Positions 1-6,855 of a stretch of DNA of 21,411 nt are shown piece after piece. Source of the DNA: Methylotenera sp. (lineage in GTDB: Bacteria; Pseudomonadota; Gammaproteobacteria; Burkholderiales; Methylophilaceae); assembly GCA_027487055.1 (NCBI GenBank), contig JAIYEJ010000080.1, forward strand, positions 1 through 21,411, given 5' to 3'. A program made the translations under genes and the position numbers. The notes beneath the pieces were generated by a model that saw only the letters and a program-made list of their open reading frames with translations, ran no database searches and was not told the DNA's origin. Numbering within the stretch: position 1 is the first letter of the stretch; each line of letters opens with the position of its first letter.

Positions 1-960
1 CGCGCTAAACAAAGCTGTGAGGCATTGGGTGTTTTACTTGGTCTGCAAGCCAATCAAATTTTGCCGTTTTCGACTGGGGTGATTTTAGAGCCTTTGCCTG
101 TGGATAAAGTCATAGCAGGTTTGTCAGCCGCAATTGCAAACCTGAAAGAAGACAACTGGTTAAACGCCGCCGAAGCGATTATGACCACAGATATTGTTGC
201 CAAAGGTACTTCTAGAAGACTAGTGTTGGGAGGTAAGCAGGTGACGATTACTGGCATTAGTAAGGGTAGCGGCATGATACACCCAAATATGGCGACCATG
301 CTGGGTTATATCGCCACCGATGCTGCGGTGAGCCAATCTGCGCTTGAAAGTATCATCCAATATGCGGTGAATAAATCGTTTAATTGCATTACGGTAGATG
401 GTGACACTAGCACTAATGATAGTTTGATTTTAATTGCGACAAATCAAGCGGGTAACACTGAAATAACAGAAACGAGCGCCGATTATGTGATGTTACGCGA
501 TGCCTTAACTGATGTGGCGATTGAGCTTGCACAAGCCATCGTGCGCGATGGTGAAGGTGCGACTAAGTTTATGACAGTAACGGTTGAAGATGGCAAAGAC
601 GAAGCTGAATGTCGCAAAGTAGCTTATGCGATTGCACATTCACCGCTTATTAAAACTGCATTTTTTGCCTCTGACCCCAACTTAGGCCGCATTTTGGCGG
701 CGATTGGTTATGCTGGCATTGACGATTTAGATGTCAACAATATGGAGCTATACCTCGGTAATGAAACTGGTACCGATGTACTGGTCGCCGAAAAAGGTGG
801 TCGAGCAGCTTCATACAAAGAAGAACACGGTGCTGAGATTATGAAACAGTCTGACATTTTAGTGCGCGTGGTGCTCAATCGTGGTAAATCTACCGTTACA
901 ATTTGGACCTGCGATTTTAGCTACGATTACGTGAAAATTAACGCAGACTATCGTTCGTAA
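1..960 (+). CDS. argJ: Bifunctional ornithine acetyltransferase / N-acetylglutamate synthase ArgJ, 5' end missing
   Basis: ArgJ moves the acetyl group of N-acetylornithine onto glutamate, giving ornithine in the cyclic arginine pathway, and can also make N-acetylglutamate from acetyl-CoA. The reading frame is open from base 1, so the left edge cuts the gene. 319 residues are visible; family members are about 400, so roughly 85 N-terminal residues are missing. The self-cleavage site is clear: a GMIHPNMATML block with the nucleophilic Thr codon at 295-297, where the precursor splits into alpha and beta chains. The C-terminus has the family ending (WTCDFSYDYVKINADYRS) directly before TAA, so the 3' end is intact. 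A TTG at 25 is only an internal codon. Whether the enzyme is mono- or bifunctional cannot be decided from this part. Confidence 0.97.
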   Translation, partial: RAKQSCEALGVLLGLQANQILPFSTGVILEPLPVDKVIAGLSAAIANLKEDNWLNAAEAIMTTDIVAKGTSRRLVLGGKQVTITGISKGSGMIHPNMATMLGYIATDAAVSQSALESIIQYAVNKSFNCITVDGDTSTNDSLILIATNQAGNTEITETSADYVMLRDALTDVAIELAQAIVRDGEGATKFMTVTVEDGKDEAECRKVAYAIAHSPLIKTAFFASDPNLGRILAAIGYAGIDDLDVNNMELYLGNETGTDVLVAEKGGRAASYKEEHGAEIMKQSDILVRVVLNRGKSTVTIWTCDFSYDYVKINADYRS

Positions 961-980
961 ATAAAAATCCATTTTTTAGA

Positions 981-1070
981 AGGATTGTGTCGTTGCTCAG
1001 TGCTTGAAATCCGCATGTACAACTGCTTACATTCCAGTTTCTGTGCGCTGCGTGCCTAGTACTGTATCCT
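981..1070 (-). repeat. Dispersed palindromic intergenic repeat, copy 1 (inverted relative to copy 2)
   Basis: The gap between argJ and the next gene is almost filled by a sequence whose reverse complement aligns with 8715-8804. Shared blocks are AGGC..ACG-AGCGCA, GAATGTA, GTACATG-GG-TTT and AGCAC--GCAA. The centre is a small stem, ATGTA..TACAT, with a loop of about eight bases. The ends are AGGAT and ATCCT. The copies have clearly diverged, so this is an old or degenerate family member. The central stem lacks a following T-run, so it does not look like a factor-independent terminator. By hand alignment only. Confidence 0.7.
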
Positions 1071-1118
1071 AAATTATTGAATTTTTTAGTGTTTTAATTG
1101 TGAGTACTAAAAGCATCT

Positions 1119-1988
1119 ATGGATAAATTGGATAGTTTAATCACCCGTGCCGAGGGCTTAATCGTTAGATTAGAAAACTTGCTGCCTAAAGAAAATAAGC
1201 CGATTGATTGGTGTGCCTCAGCGTGGCGATGGCAGATGGAAAATGGTCGTGGTTATTTGCAATCTGTTGAGCATCCGCATCAAATTTCCTTAGAAAATAT
1301 TCGTTTTGTGGATCCGCAAAAAACTGAAATTGTACGTAATACACGTCAGTTTTTGCAAAATCTGCCTGCTAATAACGTGTTGTTAACTGGTGCGCGCGGC
1401 ACAGGTAAATCAAGCTTGGTGAAGGCACTACTTAACGAATTTTCGACACAAAATTTGCGTTTAATTGAAGTTGAAAAACAAGATTTAATTCATCTGAACC
1501 AAATTGTTGATTTAGTTAGAAACCGACCCGAAAAGTTTATTATTTTTTGCGATGACTTAACGTTTGAAGCGGACGATGTTGGTTATAAAGCGTTAAAAGT
1601 CGTGCTCGATGGCTCGCTCACGCATACCTCAGAAAATGTGCTGGTTTACGCCACCTCGAATCGTAAAAATTTAATGCCAGAAATGATGACAGATAATTTG
1701 GCTTTTAAACATAGTGATGGTGAAATTCGTCCAAACGAAACCTCAGATGAAAAGGTCGCATTGGCTGAACGTTTTGGTTTGTGGTTATCGTTCTATGCAT
1801 TTGATCAAGATGAGTATTTAGCAATTGCAGAAAACTGGCTAAATTCATTTCAAATACCTTGGGATGAAGCTGCAAGGCAGGCTGCTCTTCAGTTTACGCA
1901 CACTCGTGGTATGCGCAGCGGGCGTGTGGCTTATCAGTTTGCAACCGATTATGTAGGAAAGCTAGGTCTTGCAGGAAAGCTTAAGTGA
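1119..1988 (+). CDS. DUF815-family AAA+ ATPase
   Basis: This is a cytoplasmic P-loop ATPase of 289 residues, of the DUF815 type often found beside argJ and a mutT-like gene in betaproteobacteria. Residues 91-98 form Walker A (GARGTGKS). Residues 141-147 form Walker B (IIFCDDL). A sensor-1-like stretch, VYATSNRKNL, lies at about 176-185. The N-terminal 60 residues hold no recognised domain, and there is no signal peptide or membrane segment. The substrate is unknown; AAA+ folds suggest remodelling or loading of a protein or nucleic acid, but nothing here identifies it. The ATG at 1119 has only a weak upstream ribosome site. The stop overlaps the GTG start of the next gene by four bases (GTGA), which implies translational coupling to the Nudix/ThiE protein. 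Confidence 0.9.
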   Translation: MDKLDSLITRAEGLIVRLENLLPKENKPIDWCASAWRWQMENGRGYLQSVEHPHQISLENIRFVDPQKTEIVRNTRQFLQNLPANNVLLTGARGTGKSSLVKALLNEFSTQNLRLIEVEKQDLIHLNQIVDLVRNRPEKFIIFCDDLTFEADDVGYKALKVVLDGSLTHTSENVLVYATSNRKNLMPEMMTDNLAFKHSDGEIRPNETSDEKVALAERFGLWLSFYAFDQDEYLAIAENWLNSFQIPWDEAARQAALQFTHTRGMRSGRVAYQFATDYVGKLGLAGKLK

Positions 1989-2935
1989 ATAAAGTCATCC
2001 ATGTTGCAGTTGGTATTTTGCAACGTAATAAAGTGGGTGGCGAGTGCGAGTTTTTGCTCGCAAGCCGCCCACAAGGCAAAGGCTGGGCTGGTTGGTGGGA
2101 GTTTCCTGGTGGGAAAATTGAAGCAGGCGAAACTGCTGAACATGCCTTGTCCCGTGAGCTTAGTGAAGAGTTGGGTATTAAACCCATAGCCATACAAGCA
2201 TGGAGTATTCGTACCTATGATTACCCTGCAACCCATGATTCGCTAGCAAAAACAGTTAAATTACATTTTTATTTTGTCAGTGCATGGATGGGCGAATTGA
2301 CGCCTAAAGAAGGTCAAACTTTAAGTTGGCAAAGCGCAAAAAACATCACCGTATCCCCCATATTGCCAGCAAACGTACCCATTATGAAGGCGCTCGCATT
2401 GCCGCCGATATATGCCATTACTCACTTGCAAGAAATGGGTGAAAATTCTTATTTGGCGATGCTTAAGAGCCAATTAGCAGCAGGTTTAAAGATGATACAA
2501 GTACGTGAAAAAAACTTAAACAAAACGCTATTTATGAGTTTTGCAAAAAAGGTCATTGCTTTGGCAAAACCATATCACGCCAAAGTTTTAATCAGTGAGG
2601 ATATTGCCTTGGCAAGAGAGTTGGTGGCGGATGGTGTGCATTTACCCAGCAAATCTTTAATGATGTTAAAAACAAAACCATTTGGTTTAATAGTTGCAGC
2701 ATCTTGTCAAAACAAAACAGAGTTAGCCCATGCAGAAGCGCTAGCGCTTGATTTTGTAATGCTTTCCCCTGTGAAGTCAACGCCAAGTCACTTTGTGTCA
2801 ACGCCATTAGGTTGGCAACAATTTTCTGAGTTAACACAAAGTATTGCTTTGCCAGTTTATGCGCATGGCGGAATGACACTCACAGACTTGCCTGTTGCTT
2901 TAAGTTTTGGCGCCCGTGGCGTGGCTTTTCAGTGA
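1985..2935 (+). CDS. Nudix hydrolase (MutT-like) fused to a ThiE/TenI-like domain
   Basis: A two-domain protein of 316 residues. Residues 1-135 are a MutT-type Nudix domain with a complete Nudix box: G43, E49, R57-E58, E61-E62, G64. Such enzymes clean oxidised nucleotides such as 8-oxo-dGTP from the pool. From about residue 140 a ThiE/TenI-like barrel begins (PPIYAITH, MIQVREKN, ADGVHL, HGGM, FGARGVAFQ). The ThiE motif normally read as N-D-R in the LINDR segment is replaced here by LISED at 202-206, so thiamine-phosphate synthase activity is doubtful; the domain may be regulatory or act like TenI. This fusion is a known proteobacterial architecture. Start: GTG at 1985, overlapping the ATPase stop. 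The next gene is convergent, and no clear hairpin terminator is visible in 2936-2993. Confidence 0.9.
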   Translation: MNKVIHVAVGILQRNKVGGECEFLLASRPQGKGWAGWWEFPGGKIEAGETAEHALSRELSEELGIKPIAIQAWSIRTYDYPATHDSLAKTVKLHFYFVSAWMGELTPKEGQTLSWQSAKNITVSPILPANVPIMKALALPPIYAITHLQEMGENSYLAMLKSQLAAGLKMIQVREKNLNKTLFMSFAKKVIALAKPYHAKVLISEDIALARELVADGVHLPSKSLMMLKTKPFGLIVAASCQNKTELAHAEALALDFVMLSPVKSTPSHFVSTPLGWQQFSELTQSIALPVYAHGGMTLTDLPVALSFGARGVAFQ

Positions 2936-2993
2936 GATGTTGATTTATAAACTAAAGTAAAAAAGTTAACACTAAATTAACCTCGAAATTAGT

Positions 2994-3425
2994 TTAGTTT
3001 GGTGCTTTGATGGGCAAAGTCACCATTTGGTGGGTGATATTGCCAGCTTTGTCTTTAAAGCAGAGTTTAAAATCAACTTTTTCGCCACTTTTGAGTGGTT
3101 TTTTTAAGTCAAATAACATTAAGTGAAAGCCGCCTGGAGCCAGTTTTTCTGGCTTGCCTGCTTTAAGTGGAAGTTCATCTAATTTACGCATTTTCATTAC
3201 ATTGTTATTCATGGTCATGCTGTGAATCTCAACTGAATCAGCAGCGGGGGATTCTACAAAAACAAGTGCGCTTTCATCGGCACTTTTAAGCGTCATGTAA
3301 GCCGCGCCAACCGTTTGACCAGGTGCATTTTCACGAACCCAAGCATCGGTAATCGTTACGGCGGCGTCAACGCTATGTGCTACCAACAAGCTGATTAAAA
3401 TAATAAGTTTTGAGATATTTTGCAT
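2994..3425 (-). CDS. Periplasmic copper chaperone, PCu(A)C family
   Basis: A small exported copper-binding protein of 143 residues. Residues 1-21 form a signal peptide: one Lys, a hydrophobic core ILISLLVAH, and an A-A cleavage region. The copper site matches the family signature exactly in spacing: H68, ten residues, M79, twenty-one residues, then H101 and M103. Family members deliver Cu(I) to the CuA centre of cytochrome c oxidase or buffer periplasmic copper. It lies downstream of yacG on the same strand, after a 121-base AT-rich gap, so it may have its own promoter. No SCO-type or oxidase gene is adjacent here. The ATG at 3425 has little upstream Shine-Dalgarno match, but it gives a well-formed signal peptide. 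Confidence 0.93.
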   Translation of the reverse strand: MQNISKLIILISLLVAHSVDAAVTITDAWVRENAPGQTVGAAYMTLKSADESALVFVESPAADSVEIHSMTMNNNVMKMRKLDELPLKAGKPEKLAPGGFHLMLFDLKKPLKSGEKVDFKLCFKDKAGNITHQMVTLPIKAPN

Positions 3426-3546
3426 TTTTTGAGTGGATTTACTAGTTAAGTATTGATTTAAATATTAATTATAATTAAGTATTAAATGTTCAGACAGTTG
3501 GCAATACTAAAAATTCATTATTAATTACCCAACCCATACTTAACAC

Positions 3547-3762
3547 TTAATTGGGCTTAATGTGATCATCTAATGTTTCAAGATCATCTAAAGTGGGTGC
3601 TACAGGAATTTTATAGTTCTCGTTCGCCCAGTCCCCCAAATCAATCAGTTTGCAGCGCTCAGAACAAAACGGGCGGTATGGGTTGCTGGTGCTATATTCA
3701 GTGAGTTTCTTGCAATTGGGGCAGCTTACCTGCTTTGGTTTTGTAACGCTTAAATTAGACAT
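3547..3762 (-). CDS. yacG: DNA gyrase inhibitor / zinc-binding protein YacG
   Basis: A 71-residue zinc-ribbon protein. The four zinc ligands are C14, C17, C33 and C37 (CPNC..FCSERC), followed by the family's KLIDLGDWANE segment and an acidic tail. In E. coli YacG binds GyrB and blocks gyrase from engaging DNA. The gene starts 15 bases after zapD ends on the same strand. The order pilD, coaE, zapD, yacG is a well-known proteobacterial arrangement, which supports the call. The length is close to the family's usual 60-70 residues. Confidence 0.95.
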   Translation of the reverse strand: MSNLSVTKPKQVSCPNCKKLTEYSTSNPYRPFCSERCKLIDLGDWANENYKIPVAPTLDDLETLDDHIKPN

Positions 3763-3777
3763 AATGCTTAGATACTA

Positions 3778-4536
3778 TTATAGATTACATAAGACCATGC
3801 TGAATTCTAGATCATGATCACATTGCTTGGGTTTTTGCACAAAATCTAGCGCAGAAAACCGCACATTAATGGCGTATTTATTCGCGCTAACATCTGGAAA
3901 ACATGGGGAATTATCAGCAACTTTGATAATAAGCATTTGTGCGGGCTTGGCGCCACCAAGCATCTGTTGATAAAAGCCATTATTTGCGGTTAATTTTCTT
4001 GGTGTATCGCTGCCACGCAAAATTTGCAATATGGTTTTAACAGCGACATGCATAGGCATTAAACGCTCAAGCCAGTTATCAAAGTCAATTTTACGGCGGC
4101 TGGCATCCAAGCCCAACCAATGATGGTATGAAGGCAGATCAAACTGACACACACCACCTAAAATACCTGTGCGTTGCTTAATGCTCATTAACCATTCATT
4201 TTCACGCAGATGTTGTCCAAATTTAGAATTGTCAGCGCGCAGTGCTGTCGCACAATCACCCACTTCTTTAAGTATTTTGTTTAAGGCTTTTTCTGCAATT
4301 TCCGGGTTACCTTGCAAGCTTTGCATTGCAAATTTCTGACGATCAAGTTCGCCGATTAGGTCCATTTTAAGATCAGAACGATCCACAATATCGATCAATT
4401 GAAGTAAGCTAATGAGGGCGGAATGATGCTGATGCTGTTCACCAGACGCAACATTTAGCAATATCTTGCTAAACAAATCCTCAAGACGCAAATATGTGCG
4501 TATGCGCTCGTTAAATGGAAACTCGTAACTATTCAT
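3778..4536 (-). CDS. zapD: Cell division protein ZapD (Z-ring associated)
   Basis: ZapD crosslinks and bundles FtsZ filaments at mid-cell. The predicted protein has 252 residues, within the usual 245-255, and starts with the family N-terminus (YEFPFNERIRTYLRLEDLF). Further family stretches are visible around WLMSIKQRTGILGGVCQFDL and in the C-terminal beta region. It is soluble, with no signal or membrane segment. I start it at the ATG at 4536. A TTG at 4554 would add six residues (MAFVLP) that do not resemble the family and has no better ribosome site. It sits between coaE and yacG, its normal place, and is probably co-transcribed with both. Confidence 0.94.
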   Translation of the reverse strand: MNSYEFPFNERIRTYLRLEDLFSKILLNVASGEQHQHHSALISLLQLIDIVDRSDLKMDLIGELDRQKFAMQSLQGNPEIAEKALNKILKEVGDCATALRADNSKFGQHLRENEWLMSIKQRTGILGGVCQFDLPSYHHWLGLDASRRKIDFDNWLERLMPMHVAVKTILQILRGSDTPRKLTANNGFYQQMLGGAKPAQMLIIKVADNSPCFPDVSANKYAINVRFSALDFVQKPKQCDHDLEFSMVLCNL

Positions 4537-4590
4537 GGGCAATACGAATGCCAACTTATAATAATAAATTGATGTGAATTATCAGATTAT

Positions 4591-5196
4591 TTAGCTAAGT
4601 ATGCAAGTATTAATGTATTTTTGATGTATTTCTAATATTTTTTTACGCAATTCTTTAACATTTCCATCATTTTGTATGACGTCATCAGCCAATGTTAGGC
4701 GTTCATTTTGGGGTGTTTGTGTGCGAATAATCTTAATAATTTCTGATTCAGAAAGTTGGCTACGCGTTTTTACACGCTCAATTTGTATTTTTTCATCGCA
4801 ATTTATTAACAGAATACGGTTGATAAGTTTTTTGTAATGAGGGCTTTCAAACAGTAAAGGAATCACCAAAATTTGATATGGCGCATTCTTTGTGAATGTT
4901 AACGCTTTAACAGCCTCATCATAAATAGCTGGGTGTAATATCGCATTTAGTTTGGCGCGAGCCGCATCGTCATTAAATACTAGTTTACGCATTGCATCGC
5001 GATTTAATGCACCTTCAGGGGTGATGTATTGGTTGCCAAAGATTTTTTCAATCTCTTTAACAAGGGGTTGATTTGCGGCTGTCAGTTGGTGCGAAATCAC
5101 ATCCACATCGGTAATCGGTACGCCGAGTTCTGCAAAAATGTGGGCTGCGGTTGATTTTCCGCTACCTATTCCACCTGTAAGTGCGACTATAAACAT
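4591..5196 (-). CDS. coaE: Dephospho-CoA kinase
   Basis: CoaE phosphorylates the 3'-hydroxyl of dephospho-CoA with ATP, the last step of coenzyme A synthesis. The protein has 201 residues and opens with the family start MFIVALTGGIGSGKS; the P-loop is residues 8-15. Downstream come TDVDVISHQL, LHPAIYDE, IPLLFES in the lid region, and the late ADDVIQNDG block, all family hallmarks. I chose the ATG at 5196 because the P-loop then begins where it does in relatives. An in-frame ATG at 5226 would add ten residues and lies only 11 bases from the pilD stop, so it remains possible. It is downstream of pilD in the same operon. Confidence 0.95.
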   Translation of the reverse strand: MFIVALTGGIGSGKSTAAHIFAELGVPITDVDVISHQLTAANQPLVKEIEKIFGNQYITPEGALNRDAMRKLVFNDDAARAKLNAILHPAIYDEAVKALTFTKNAPYQILVIPLLFESPHYKKLINRILLINCDEKIQIERVKTRSQLSESEIIKIIRTQTPQNERLTLADDVIQNDGNVKELRKKILEIHQKYINTCILS

Positions 5197-5237
5197 ACCG
5201 TGAGTGCAACTATATACATAGCGCATTGATTTACCAG

Positions 5238-6107
5238 CTAGGCCAAATAAAAGTGAGCTAATTGCTGCCCAAAAAACAGCGCTGAAATACCGCCAAGTGC
5301 TAAAAAGGGCCCAAAGGGAATTGCTGTATTACCCGTTTTACCACGGAACATAATCATGCCAATACCAATCACTGCGCCAACCACCGAGCTCAGTAAAATA
5401 ACGGCAGGTAGCAATTGCCAGCCAAACCATGCGCCAATAGCTCCTAACAATTTAAAATCGCCATAGCCCATGCCTTCTTTACCTGTGACGAGCTTAAACA
5501 GCCAATACACAGACCATAAAATTAAATAGCCAAAGATTGCGCCTAATACTGCTGATTTTAAATCAGTAAAGCCATTGCTTATGTTAAAGATTAAGCCTAA
5601 CCATAACAGTGGCAAGGTAATGTCATCTGGTAGTAATTGGGTGTCAAAGTCAATAAATGTGAGGGTGACTAAGGCAAATACAAAAATAAATGCAAATAAT
5701 GCAGAATAAGCATAGCCAAATTTGTACGCAACTAAACCGATTAGTGCGCCTGTTAAGGCCTCAATAAGTGGGTAGCGCATGCTAATTTTTGTTTTACAAT
5801 TGCTGCATTTTCCGCCCAGTATTAGCCAACTGATAATAGGAATGTTTTCAAGCGCTGTAATTTGGTGCCCGCATTTTGGGCATGCAGATCGCGGGCTCAC
5901 AATGGTATATTTTGGTTGCTCTGGCACTTCTTTGCCTTGCAGTTCAAGACAATTTACATGCCATTCTCGTTCCATCATTATGGGCAGGCGGTGAATCACC
6001 ACATTTAAAAAACTGCCAACCATGAGCCCAAATATGACCGAAAATGTAACAAAAATGACAGGTTCGGTGCGTAACACCTCAGATAGCGGCAATAAAAAAT
6101 CAAACAT
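5238..6107 (-). CDS. pilD: Type IV prepilin peptidase / N-methyltransferase PilD
   Basis: An inner-membrane aspartic protease of 289 residues that cleaves the leader of type IV prepilins or type II secretion pseudopilins and methylates the new N-terminal Phe. The cytoplasmic zinc-type domain has paired cysteines C76, C79, C101 and C104. The protease motifs are FIDFD at 151-155 followed by LPDD, and GYGDFKLLG with D217. About eight hydrophobic segments span the protein. The ATG at 6107 has a GAAAG ribosome site seven bases upstream. It heads the minus-strand run pilD-coaE-zapD-yacG. The pilB and pilC genes that often precede pilD are absent: the next gene upstream is divergent and unrelated. 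Confidence 0.96.
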   Translation of the reverse strand: MFDFLLPLSEVLRTEPVIFVTFSVIFGLMVGSFLNVVIHRLPIMMEREWHVNCLELQGKEVPEQPKYTIVSPRSACPKCGHQITALENIPIISWLILGGKCSNCKTKISMRYPLIEALTGALIGLVAYKFGYAYSALFAFIFVFALVTLTFIDFDTQLLPDDITLPLLWLGLIFNISNGFTDLKSAVLGAIFGYLILWSVYWLFKLVTGKEGMGYGDFKLLGAIGAWFGWQLLPAVILLSSVVGAVIGIGMIMFRGKTGNTAIPFGPFLALGGISALFFGQQLAHFYLA

Positions 6108-6229
6108 AATGAACTTTCAAAATAGTGAACTGGCAAATGGATGTAAACTAACATTATCATGGCATCGTTAATACAACTGTGCAACTTAACTTGATATTTT
6201 GGTGTAAATATTGCTTGAAATTAATTGGA

Positions 6230-6258
6230 TTGACACTATATTTAATCTAACATGATTC
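6230..6258 (+). promoter_or_regulatory. Possible promoter of the 6301 gene
   Basis: A perfect -35 hexamer, TTGACA, lies at 6230-6235. The best -10 partner at 15 bases spacing is CATGAT (6251-6256), a moderate match. A TATAAA at 6262-6267 is too far from this -35 box. The assignment rests mainly on the -35 box and its place upstream of a gene with a strong ribosome site (AAGGAG at 6290-6295). Confidence 0.35.
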
Positions 6259-6300
6259 AAATATAAAATATGTTTGATTTTTAAGTACTAAGGAGTTTGC

Positions 6301-6720
6301 ATGTCAAATCAAAGTGAAGCTTTATTAAAGAATTTAGAGCAGGTCGAGTTAAGCAATTTTGAGCATCCCGCTTGGGATGAGCCGATTATTTGCCGCGTTG
6401 AAGTTGACTTGCCTGGTTGGTTAGCCCAACTCACTGGTGATAGCAAGTGGGAGGTATGTGGCGAAGATGAAGATGAAACATGCATTAGTTTTAGCCTGCG
6501 TGAGCTCAATGCGAATAAAAATAATGACATTAAAGTTGAGAAATCGATACTTAAAACGGCTCCAAAATTAGCTGAAGTGACCTTGTATCATAATGGTTAC
6601 GCAGTGGTAGATGTCGAAGGCAAAGCGTTGTTTGATGGTAGCTTAACAAGCGGCACCAGTGATTGTGCGCACTTAAGTTATTACCACGCGGATACTGGTG
6701 AGCCGATTATTCTTAATTAA
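6301..6720 (+). CDS. Uncharacterised acidic protein, 139 residues
   Basis: I do not recognise this family. The gene looks real: an AAGGAG ribosome site precedes the ATG by five bases, a plausible promoter lies upstream, and the reading frame shows normal codon use. The product is soluble, with no signal peptide or membrane segment, and strongly acidic (25 Asp+Glu against 10 Lys+Arg, with an EDEDE cluster at about 55-59). Four cysteines (C31, C53, C61, C122) are not arranged as CxxC pairs. The N-terminal 20 residues look helical; the rest (RVEVDLPGW, AEVTLYHNGYAVVDVEG) looks beta-rich. It is transcribed alone, divergent from pilD and convergent with ispB, so context gives no function. The stop codon falls inside an 18-bp tandem repeat. 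Confidence 0.85.
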   Translation: MSNQSEALLKNLEQVELSNFEHPAWDEPIICRVEVDLPGWLAQLTGDSKWEVCGEDEDETCISFSLRELNANKNNDIKVEKSILKTAPKLAEVTLYHNGYAVVDVEGKALFDGSLTSGTSDCAHLSYYHADTGEPIILN

Positions 6721-6748
6721 TGCAATTGTTTTAATTAATGCAATTGTT
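6713..6748. repeat. Perfect 18-bp tandem duplication over a stop codon
   Basis: The unit TTAATTAATGCAATTGTT occurs at 6713-6730 and again at 6731-6748 with no mismatch. The first copy contains the TAA stop of the 6301 gene (6718-6720). The second copy repeats an in-frame TAA, giving a backup stop at 6736-6738. Two exact copies suggest a recent slippage or duplication. The rest of the gap, to 6855, holds no recognised gene or clear terminator. Confidence 0.9.
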
Positions 6749-6855
6749 TTAAAACACTGCTTTTGGCATACACTTTGAGTCTCATGGATGCTGGCTCACG
6801 GACATGGTCCAACACGCTTGGTTGCGGAATGATGAAATTGATTTGGATTTTTAAG

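Noticed and set aside
981..1070. Terminator of argJ
   Set aside because: The palindrome has no T-run after it and matches the repeat at 8715-8804, so it is better explained as a repeat copy.
1949..2236. Minus-strand open frame opposite the Nudix domain
   Set aside because: The plus strand carries an intact Nudix box here, so this is an antisense shadow.
3426..3546. Regulatory site made of TTAAGTATT direct repeats upstream of the copper chaperone
   Set aside because: The stretch is very AT-rich and such short repeats are expected by chance; no promoter pair stands out.
4537..4554. TTG start adding six residues to ZapD
   Set aside because: The added residues do not fit the family; ATG at 4536 gives the normal N-terminus.
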